In this document: positions 20,801 to 27,202 of the stretch, piece after piece | How the letters are laid out: each line of letters opens with the position of its first letter | Numbering within the stretch: position 1 is the stretch's first letter | Assembly: GCF_005780165.1 (NCBI RefSeq) | Contig: NZ_VAUV01000005.1 | Coordinates: 1-64,000, forward strand | Reading direction: 5' to 3' | Length of the DNA: 64,000 bases | From: Phragmitibacter flavus | GTDB taxonomy: Bacteria; Verrucomicrobiota; Verrucomicrobiia; Verrucomicrobiales; Verrucomicrobiaceae | The notes under the pieces: generated by a model | The model's input: only the letters and a program-made list of their open reading frames with translations | The model's database searches: none | Told to the model about the DNA's origin: nothing | Program-made: the position numbers and the translations under genes

Positions 20801-21273
20801 AGACAATTGCGAAGGAGTCGGCAGCGGTTTCTCCCGATCCGATGGCAAGTTTGAAGATGCCTCCTCCGGCCAAGCCGAATGTCTGGACGAAAGGTGAGGC
20901 CGGGCGGAAGCTGGTGATGGAAGCGGCGTTGGGACTGCAGTTTGTGCAAAAGGAACTGCGCGTGAAGGCGGGAGAGCGGGTGACTTTGGAGTTCAATAAT
21001 CCGGATGTGGTTCCGCACAATTGGGTGTTGCTCAAACCGGGGACCACGGCATCGGTGGGTCAGAAGGTGAATCTGTTGATTGCTGATCCGCAAGGCTTGG
21101 CGCGGCATTACATTCCGGAGACCGATGAGGTGCTGGTGTTTACGGACATGGTGAATCCGCAGGAAAAGTTCACCATTCACTTTGATGCGCCGAAGGAGAG
21201 GGGAGATTATCCCTATCTGTGCTCGTTCCCCGGCCACTGGCAGGCGATGAACGGGGTGATGAAGGTGGAGTGA
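17875..21273 (+). CDS. Large exported TIM-barrel/beta-propeller/cupredoxin protein
   Basis: Starting at the ATG at 17875 gives a clean signal peptide (MNASFLRTFCASVVSVWF... cut near VKA-AP). Four regions can be read. About 20-290 resembles a xylose-isomerase-like sugar TIM barrel with HHGHGH and NLNGMD. About 300-560 contains a WPDWEAPVNRDRMFDFY segment as in the DUF6797-type regions of planctomycete and verrucomicrobial proteins. About 560-920 resembles a PQQ-type sugar dehydrogenase propeller with FRNPNGLGLS. The last ~120 residues form an azurin-like domain with copper ligands His (VVPHNW) and Cys/His/Met in CSFPGHWQAM. A periplasmic sugar or polyol oxidation with on-board electron transfer fits this layout, but the reaction is an inference. 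Confidence 0.8.
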   Translation: MNASFLRTFCASVVSVWFLGLPSVKAAPVFEKNNLAAWCIVPFDAKKRGPEERAAMLKALGIRQFVYDYRTEHVPQWEAEMEALKKNGIELTGWWFPRTLNEEGRRILEVIGRHGWKRCDLWVTGGDSTVEKEVERLKPMAVEAAKVGVRVGLYNHGGWFGEPDNQIATIEALKKEGVNNVGIVYNLHHGHGHLTKLPELMALMKPYLIGLNLNGMDVDGDKKGRKILPIGVGTEDVKVLKVIRDSGYAGPVGILNHTNEDAEGRLKDNLAGLQWVVAQLDGAEAGPRPKYVTWHEEPKLKPASSASEFTPERKPLRVEEWPDWEAPVNRDRMFDFYGKQARFFMKQKPRPSMVEVYPGLDGGKMGHWGNQTEETWRDDRWSKSDLGNVLSTVIHAEGFTLPKAVALRLGNGGEMAAVFDPLTLSFPLVWREGFLKVSDVRRGFMGGMSLEGKVVQKERIAAPKGKVEYRGFYRDGKRVVFAYALNGEELLDTVWEENGVFLRERGPVEGHSHKSVLKGGVTQWPGWIEMKGEIGENRPFAVDTIPVPFENPYGTLFFISGHDFFQDGTAAVATMTGEVWLVKGIDEKLEKVRWKRFATGLHQPLGVRIVNDQLYVLGRDQITRLQDLNGDDEADFHECVTNAQLTSAGGHDYITGLEIDAEGRFYFASGNQGVCRVKPGGEVEVLAKGFRNPNGLGLSEDGTVTTSVQEGDWTPASAICQVVNGAHFGAGGPKDGKMPELPLIYFPRGEDNSSGGQCFVSGEKWSALRGRGNGSGNLVHFSPGSGSAFLVMREQLKGKWQGAAVRLGGGFKSGAQNGRFHPVDGHLYVSGLNGWSSYTPEDGCLQRVRYVGGVAVPVEIESRDNGVLIRFDEAVDVNVAKEAAKHGVQCWNYKYSAAYGSPEWSVKHPDKAGHDVLEVRSAHVLEGGKTLFLEIPQLVPANVVHLHVALTADRSADVFLTAHALGEAFVEFPGYQTIAKESAAVSPDPMASLKMPPPAKPNVWTKGEAGRKLVMEAALGLQFVQKELRVKAGERVTLEFNNPDVVPHNWVLLKPGTTASVGQKVNLLIADPQGLARHYIPETDEVLVFTDMVNPQEKFTIHFDAPKERGDYPYLCSFPGHWQAMNGVMKVE

Positions 21274-21400
21274 GCCGGGGCCGGGGATCAGCTTTGCGAA
21301 GCTGCGAAGCTGCGCAGAGGCACCGAGTGACCGGCTGGTGGTTTGTCCGACCCAAAGGCTGGATGCCCGTGTCGCCGCTCTGCGCCGAAGTTCCCGACCC

Positions 21401-21447
21401 GGCAGGCAAAATGCCTGCCACGCCCACAGGCTCGAAGCCTGTGTTAC
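21401..21447. repeat. Bipartite palindromic repeat (two 19-bp hairpins)
   Basis: Hairpin A is GGCAGGCAAAATGCCTGCC (21401-21419) and hairpin B is CACAGGCTCGAAGCCTGTG (21425-21443), with a 5-bp spacer, followed by TTAC. The copy at 39920-39966 has the same geometry. Both lie just past the 3' end of a minus-strand gene. Confidence 0.75.
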
Positions 21448-21456
21448 GGAGGGGGA

Positions 21457-22185
21457 TTATTGGGCGCCAGAGGTGGGGCGGATGATGATTTCGTTGACGT
21501 CGACGTCGGCGGGTTGGTCGATGGCGTAGGTGATGCCGCGCGCGATGGCTTCGGGTTTGAGGGCGACGGCGCGGAAGTCTTCGATCATGGAACGGGTGCC
21601 GGGATCGGTGATGGTGTGGGCGAGTTCGGATTCGACGACGCCGGGGGAGATGATGGTCACGCGGACGTCTTTGTTTTCGAGTCGGAGACCTTCAGAGATG
21701 GCGCGCACGGCAAACTTGGTGCCGCTGTAAACGGCGCAGGTGGGCCAGACTTGGAACCCGCCGATGGAGGAGATGTTGATGATGTGTCCGGATTTGCGGC
21801 TTTGCATGTCGGGGAGCACAGCGGCGATGCCGTGGAGGACACCGCGGATGTTGACGTCGATCATCTGGTTCCATTCGTTGATCTTAAGTTCGTGCAGGGG
21901 GGAGAGGGGCATGACGCCGGCGTTGTTGATGAGGACGTCGATGCGGCCGAATTTTTCGAGGGCGAAGTCGGCGAAGGCCTGGGTGTCTTCGAAGTTGGTG
22001 ACGTCCAGCGTGCGGTATTCGACGAGGCCGCCGGTGGAGCGAATTTCTTCGGCGAGCTTTTCGAGTCGGTCGGTGCGACGCGCTCCGAGAAAAACTTGAT
22101 GGCCTTGGGCGGCGAGATGGCGGGCGGTGGCTTCGCCGATGCCGCTGGAGGCACCGGTGATAAGGATGATTTTGGTGGTGTTCAT
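21457..22185 (-). CDS. SDR-family NAD(P)-dependent oxidoreductase
   Basis: This classical short-chain dehydrogenase of 242 residues has the cofactor motif TGASSGIG (10-17), NNAG near residue 88, and the Ser-Tyr-Lys triad in ISSIGG and YSGTKF. The overall pattern resembles YdfG-type 3-hydroxy acid dehydrogenases. It is divergent from an AraC-type regulator, the usual sign that the regulator controls it. The leader is a tandem of CCAAGAA repeats ahead of the ATG, without a Shine-Dalgarno. A bipartite palindrome lies 10 bp past its stop. The substrate is unknown. Confidence 0.9.
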   Translation of the reverse strand: MNTTKIILITGASSGIGEATARHLAAQGHQVFLGARRTDRLEKLAEEIRSTGGLVEYRTLDVTNFEDTQAFADFALEKFGRIDVLINNAGVMPLSPLHELKINEWNQMIDVNIRGVLHGIAAVLPDMQSRKSGHIINISSIGGFQVWPTCAVYSGTKFAVRAISEGLRLENKDVRVTIISPGVVESELAHTITDPGTRSMIEDFRAVALKPEAIARGITYAIDQPADVDVNEIIIRPTSGAQ

Positions 22186-22390
22186 CGTTCTTGGTTCTTG
22201 GTTCTTGGTTTTAACGTTTGCGGATGTTGGCGGGCGAATTGGACGCTGCTGATGACCATGACAGTGTTCCGGATGGGTGGAGTTTTACAATGCCTGGAAC
22301 TCCTGAAATTTTGCCTAAACCTATTAAATGGAAGCATCTTGGATCAGAAATTAAGCTTTTGTTTGCTTGATTGTGGCGCAGGGTAGAATC

Positions 22391-23305
22391 ATGAATCGAT
22401 TAGTTGATGGTAACAAAGCACAACTGGCGCAGCGCTTGGGTGAGCTGGCGCGGGGGGAGGGTTACAGTGCTTCGAGGTTGCCGGGGGTGAAGTTCATGCG
22501 CTCGACGAAGGTGGTTCCGTGCATGAAGGTGGCGTATGAACCGAGCATTGTGATCGTGGCTCAGGGAAAGAAGCGGGGGCTTTTGGATGGGCAGGTGTTT
22601 GAATATGATGCGGACCACTATTTGACGTTGTCGGTGCCATTGCCATTTGAGTGCGATACGGAGGGCACGGAGGATGAGCCGATGTTGGGGGTGTCCGTGG
22701 GGGTGACACCTGCGCTGGTGGGGGAGTTGATGATGGAGATGGAAATGGGGTCGCTGACGCCGGTAACGGATCGGGGAAGATTGGGGATTCATGCGAATCC
22801 GATGGATGAGGTGTTGCGCGGGGTGGTGTTGCGTTTGGTGGAGAGTTTGAGGTCGGCGCAGGAGGCGAAGATATTGGGTCCGCTATTGGTGAAGGAACTG
22901 GTTTATCGGGTGCTTTGCCGGGAGGAGGGAGGGACGTTGCGGGCATTGGCGACACCGCATTCGCATTTTGGGCAGATCAGCCGGGTATTGCAGCGGATGC
23001 ATGTGGATTATGCACGGCCGATGGAGATGGCGGATCTGGCGGCAGAGGCGGGGATGAGTGTGTCGAATTTCCACAACCATTTCAAAGCGATCACGTCATC
23101 GCCGCCGTTGCAGTATTTGAAGTCGGTGAGGTTGCACCGGGCGCGGTTGCTGATGGTGCATGAGGGGTTGAACGCGGGGAATGCGGCGCGTGAGGTGGGG
23201 TATGAAAGTGTGTCGCAGTTCAGCCGGGAGTTTAAGCGCTTTTTTGGAGGCACCCCGGTGGCGGTGGCGGAGGAGTTGAGGATGTCGTTTATGAGTTTGG
23301 AGTGA
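22391..23305 (+). CDS. AraC-family transcriptional regulator
   Basis: I start at the ATG at 22391; a TTG eight codons earlier is less likely. The N-terminal ~190 residues are a cupin-like AraC N domain (VPCMKVAYEPSIVIVAQGKK), as in regulators that sit beside oxidoreductase genes. The C-terminal ~100 residues hold two helix-turn-helix motifs, MEMADLAAEAGMSVSNFHNH and AAREVGYESVSQFSREFKRF. It is divergent from the SDR gene with about 205 bp between them, so it probably controls that gene in response to a small ligand. Confidence 0.9.
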   Translation: MNRLVDGNKAQLAQRLGELARGEGYSASRLPGVKFMRSTKVVPCMKVAYEPSIVIVAQGKKRGLLDGQVFEYDADHYLTLSVPLPFECDTEGTEDEPMLGVSVGVTPALVGELMMEMEMGSLTPVTDRGRLGIHANPMDEVLRGVVLRLVESLRSAQEAKILGPLLVKELVYRVLCREEGGTLRALATPHSHFGQISRVLQRMHVDYARPMEMADLAAEAGMSVSNFHNHFKAITSSPPLQYLKSVRLHRARLLMVHEGLNAGNAAREVGYESVSQFSREFKRFFGGTPVAVAEELRMSFMSLE

Positions 23306-23360
23306 TGGAGTGGGAGAGTCTTGGTTGCAGGTTACGGGTTTGGTATCATGGTGTCGGGGC

Positions 23361-25256
23361 ATGGTTGTTCGTGGTTCCCGTATTCCTTTTTCCCAGTCGC
23401 TGCCGCTGATCGCGGTATGTGCGGCGTTGTTCTTTGGGTTGTTGATTTCGCTGGCGGTGGTGGATCGTCCGGTGAAAGAGGAGCGGGAGATTGAGAGGCG
23501 CAAATCGGTGGGACAGACGGTGGCGCCGAAATTGTATGTGGCGGTGTGGCTTTATCGCGGGTTGCAGGCGAATTTGGTGCTGGCGGGGGCGCTGCTGCTG
23601 GCGAGTCCGTGGCTGGGAGTGCGCAGGAAAGAGGGGGTGGCGTTGTTGCCGAAGACGGAGGTGGCGCCGTTTGGAAAGCTGAAGGTGATCGCATGTGTGG
23701 GGTTGATGGGGGTGGCGGCGTGGCATCATGCGCCGCGTTTGTCGCATGGGATGTGGGGGGATGAGGAGTTCAATGCGAGCCGGTTCATGGTGCCGGAGGT
23801 GGAGCGGCAGGAGGATGGATCGCTCGAGTTCAAGGAGAGGCCGTGGGTGACGACATTATGGAGCATGCGCAAGCCGACGAATCATCTGGCTTACAGTGCG
23901 GCGGCGCGGTTGAGCCATGACACGTTTTTTGAGCCGGGATCGGGTCCACAGGACAAGTTTTTCAGTGAGGCGTTGTTTCGGGCACCGGTGTATGTGGCGG
24001 GGTTGTTGATGATCCCGGCGTTTTTATGGGCATTGCGGGTGTGGGGGCTGAGTGGTTGGTGGGCGTTGTTGTTGTTGATGCTGCATCCGTGGTATTTGCG
24101 GTTTGGGGTGGATGGCAGGGCTTACTGCTTCATGATGCTGGCTTCCATTCTGCTGGTCGGGTCGCTGGGGCGGGCGTTGCAGACGGGGCTCTGGCGGTGG
24201 TGGGTGGCGATTGGGATCGGCGGGTTCTTTTTGAACTGGTGCAACCTGCAGGGACTTTACCAGCTGGCGGCTTTGCACATCACCATTGGTGGATTTTTAT
24301 TGGTGGGAGGATTGTCGAATGACGCGAGGTTTTTTCTGGGTCGGAGATGGGTGGTGTCGGGAGTGATCACGGGAATGTTGATGCTGGGGTATTTGTCGCC
24401 GTGCTGGCCGCAGTTGCTGGAGTTTTTGGAGAAGGAGGAGATCAAGGGGGTGATGGACCGGAGTTATTGGGAGGAGGCGCTGGGGGGATGGTTTTTTGGT
24501 CAGCCTTGGGTCACTTGGCATCAACCGGACAATCCGTTGAGGTATGGAATGGATTTGTCGATGCGCTGGTTGCCCGGTTTGCACTGGGCGGGGATTGGGT
24601 TGTTTGTGGGATTGTTGGTGGCCGGGCTGGGGTTGTTGGTGGTGGATCGAAAACGGTGGGCGTTGCTGGGATTTTTGGTAGGGGGACCGTTGGTGATGTT
24701 GACGCACATGGCGGTGTCGCATTCCCGGCCGTATGACTGGTATTTTTCGCCCTATGTGCCGGGTTTGTTGATGGTGCTGGCGGTGGGGATGACGTGGTTG
24801 GCCCGGCGTCGGTTTGGGGTGGTGGCGTTGGTGGTGACGGTGGGGTTGTTTGCGTTGGTGACGCGGGAGCCGAGGCGCTTGTTCCGGGATCATCCGGTGG
24901 AGGCTTCGAGGGAGTCGGTGGCTTCGTATCGAGAGGTGACGAATCCGCGTCATCCTGACATTGAAAAAGAGGTGATCAGCGGGGCTTATGGGATGTATAC
25001 CGAGGGATATGATCCGGCGATGCGACGGTTTGATGATATGCAGGGATTGCGGGATTTGATGGCGGAGGCGGATCGGAGTTCGCGTCGGTTGTATGTGAAT
25101 GCGGGCAACATCGCGTTTTTGCGCGGGTCGGAGGCGACGAGGGACGTGACGCTGATGCTGGAAGATGCAGCGTTGTTTGAGCCGGCGGGGACTTTTTATG
25201 GGTTGCTGCCGTTCACGACGAGGAGTGTGTTTCGTTACAGGGGTGGGGCGGAGTGA
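23361..25256 (+). CDS. Polytopic membrane protein, GT39-like glycosyltransferase
   Basis: An ATG at 23361 gives a protein of about 630 residues with ten or more hydrophobic segments; a GTG at 23310 is the alternative start. The first loop after the second helix has MWGDEEFNASRF, an acidic motif in the position used by GT39/ArnT-like lipid-sugar transferases. RFGVDGRAYCFMML in a later helix fits the same superfamily. The C-terminal ~140 residues are soluble. A membrane glycosyltransferase acting on the periplasmic side is the best reading. A GT2 enzyme that could make a polyprenyl-linked sugar donor is encoded next, which supports the pairing. Confidence 0.7.
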   Translation: MVVRGSRIPFSQSLPLIAVCAALFFGLLISLAVVDRPVKEEREIERRKSVGQTVAPKLYVAVWLYRGLQANLVLAGALLLASPWLGVRRKEGVALLPKTEVAPFGKLKVIACVGLMGVAAWHHAPRLSHGMWGDEEFNASRFMVPEVERQEDGSLEFKERPWVTTLWSMRKPTNHLAYSAAARLSHDTFFEPGSGPQDKFFSEALFRAPVYVAGLLMIPAFLWALRVWGLSGWWALLLLMLHPWYLRFGVDGRAYCFMMLASILLVGSLGRALQTGLWRWWVAIGIGGFFLNWCNLQGLYQLAALHITIGGFLLVGGLSNDARFFLGRRWVVSGVITGMLMLGYLSPCWPQLLEFLEKEEIKGVMDRSYWEEALGGWFFGQPWVTWHQPDNPLRYGMDLSMRWLPGLHWAGIGLFVGLLVAGLGLLVVDRKRWALLGFLVGGPLVMLTHMAVSHSRPYDWYFSPYVPGLLMVLAVGMTWLARRRFGVVALVVTVGLFALVTREPRRLFRDHPVEASRESVASYREVTNPRHPDIEKEVISGAYGMYTEGYDPAMRRFDDMQGLRDLMAEADRSSRRLYVNAGNIAFLRGSEATRDVTLMLEDAALFEPAGTFYGLLPFTTRSVFRYRGGAE

Positions 25257-25316
25257 TCGGGTAATTGGTGATGGGGGTTGACCTTTGCGGTTTGCGGGGT
25301 TGTTTGGGGGCTGCTT

Positions 25317-26057
25317 ATGATCCTTGGAAAAAAAGTTGCTGTCACGATGCCCGCTTATTTCGCGGAAAAAACGGTGGGTAAAACGGTGGCGGCGATCCCG
25401 CGCGACATTGTGGACACGATCATTTTGGTGGATGACTGCTCGAAAGACAACACGACGGAGACGGCGAGGGCGTTGGGGATTGAGGTGTTTCGCAATGAGA
25501 CCAACAAGAACTATGGCGGCAATGTGAAGCGTTGTTTACAGGAGGCACTGGACGCGGGCGCGGACATCGTGATCCAACTGCATCCGGATTTTCAGTATCC
25601 GCCGGGGATCGTGGCTCCGATGGCGGCGATTCTGGCGACGGGTCATTATGATTTCTGTCTGGGAGCGAGGTTGGGGGGACGCAAGGACACGCGGGTGTCG
25701 ATGCCGTTCTGGCGCTTGTTGCCGAACCGGATTTTGACGCATGTGATGGACATCTGTCTGGGGACGAAGCACACGGAATATCACACGGGGATGCGGGGTT
25801 ACACCCGGGAGATGCTGGAGACGGTGAAGTTTCATGAGCTGAGCAATCATTTCATTTTCGACAATGAGATGTTCATTGCGGGATTGAAGGATGGGTTTCG
25901 GAGCTGTGAGGTGAGTTGTCCGACGGTGTATGAGGAGGACAGCAGCAGCATCAGTTTCCAAAAGGCGATGCGTTATGGGTCGGAGTGCCTGAAGATTTCT
26001 TTTGCGTATTTGATGTGGCGTTTGAAGACCGGCGGGGTCAAGCCGCGCGGGGTTTGA
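25317..26057 (+). CDS. Family 2 glycosyltransferase
   Basis: Starting at the ATG at 25317 (MILGKKVAVTMPAYFAEKTV), the 246-residue protein has the GT-A fold with VDDCSKDNTTE and LHPDFQYPP, the two aspartate sites of GT2 enzymes such as polyprenyl-phosphate mannosyl- or glucosyltransferases. It has no obvious membrane helix apart from weakly hydrophobic stretches at the C terminus. It follows the GT39-like membrane protein by 60 bp. It probably makes an activated lipid-linked sugar used by that protein; this is inferred from gene order. Confidence 0.86.
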   Translation: MILGKKVAVTMPAYFAEKTVGKTVAAIPRDIVDTIILVDDCSKDNTTETARALGIEVFRNETNKNYGGNVKRCLQEALDAGADIVIQLHPDFQYPPGIVAPMAAILATGHYDFCLGARLGGRKDTRVSMPFWRLLPNRILTHVMDICLGTKHTEYHTGMRGYTREMLETVKFHELSNHFIFDNEMFIAGLKDGFRSCEVSCPTVYEEDSSSISFQKAMRYGSECLKISFAYLMWRLKTGGVKPRGV

Positions 26058-26115
26058 GGTAATGGGCGCAACTGTTGGTTGCTGTGTTCAAATTCATAGG
26101 TAAGGGTCAGCCCCC

Positions 26116-27192
26116 ATGGTTTCCATTTCGATCCGCCATGTCAGCAAGATGTTTACCGGGCATCTTGCGTTGAACGACGTGAGCCTGGAAGTTGAGCGGG
26201 GGGAGTTGTTTTTTCTGCTGGGTCCCAGTGGATGCGGCAAGACGACTTTGCTGCGTCATATCGCGGGATTTTACACGCCGGACAAGGGGCAGATTTTGTT
26301 TGATGGCCGGGATGTAAGCAAAGTGCCACCGCATCAGCGCGGGGCGGCGATGATGTTTCAGAGTTATGCGTTGTGGCCGCATTTGACGGTGTCGCAAAAC
26401 GTGGGGTTTGGTCTGGAGGAGAGGAAACTGCCCAGGGCGGAGATCACGCAGCGGGTGGCGGAGGCGTTGAAGCTGGTGAAGATGGACGGACTAGGGGAGC
26501 GGCGGATTCAGGCGTTGAGCGGAGGTCAGCAGCAGCGGGTGGCGCTGGCGCGGGCGTTGGTGGTAAGGCCGAGTGTGTTCATGCTGGATGAGCCGTTGTC
26601 GAATCTGGACGCGCGGTTGCGGATTGAAATGAGGTCGGAGATCCGTCGGATTTGCAAGGAGTTTGGGCTGACGGGAATTTATGTGACGCACGACCAGAAG
26701 GAGGCATTGAGCATGGCGGACCGGATGGCGGTGATGGACGGTGGCAAGGTGGCGCAGGTGGGCACGCCGATGCAGGTGTATCGGCAGCCGGTGAACAAGA
26801 TGGTGGCGGAGTTTATCGGCGAGACGAACTTGATTGATGGCACGGTGAAGCAGGCAAGTTACCGGTCGGGATATTGGGATGTAGAGACGGCGAGCGGGCT
26901 GTTGCGTGGCAGGGCGACGGAGACGCTGGAGCCGGTGGCGGGTCAGCCGGTAACGTTGAGCATCCGACCGGAGGCCATTTCGTTTTATGATCTGCCGGAC
27001 TCACCGAACCGATTTTTTGGGAATCTGCTCGAGCGGACTTATCTGGGCGAGCAGGTGCAGTATGAACTTTCAACTCGCGATGGACATCTGCTGAGGTTTG
27101 CGGAGATGAATCCTCGCGAGGTCTATGATCCGGGGATTGAAGAGATCAGGGTCAATGTGTCGGCGGACGATGTATTGATTCTTCGGCGGTGA
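26116..27192 (+). CDS. ABC transporter ATP-binding protein (PotA/FbpC type)
   Basis: All ATPase motifs are present: Walker A GPSGCGKTT (35-43), Q-loop MFQSYALWPHL, signature LSGGQQQR, Walker B VFMLDEP and the His switch in YVTHDQKEA. The C-terminal ~110 residues form a TOBE-type regulatory domain (LSIRPEAI). This layout belongs to importers of ferric iron, spermidine/putrescine, phosphonates or sugars. No permease or binding protein is adjacent, so its partners must be elsewhere and the substrate cannot be named. Confidence 0.88.
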   Translation: MVSISIRHVSKMFTGHLALNDVSLEVERGELFFLLGPSGCGKTTLLRHIAGFYTPDKGQILFDGRDVSKVPPHQRGAAMMFQSYALWPHLTVSQNVGFGLEERKLPRAEITQRVAEALKLVKMDGLGERRIQALSGGQQQRVALARALVVRPSVFMLDEPLSNLDARLRIEMRSEIRRICKEFGLTGIYVTHDQKEALSMADRMAVMDGGKVAQVGTPMQVYRQPVNKMVAEFIGETNLIDGTVKQASYRSGYWDVETASGLLRGRATETLEPVAGQPVTLSIRPEAISFYDLPDSPNRFFGNLLERTYLGEQVQYELSTRDGHLLRFAEMNPREVYDPGIEEIRVNVSADDVLILRR

Positions 27193-27202
27193 GACGATTG
27201 GA

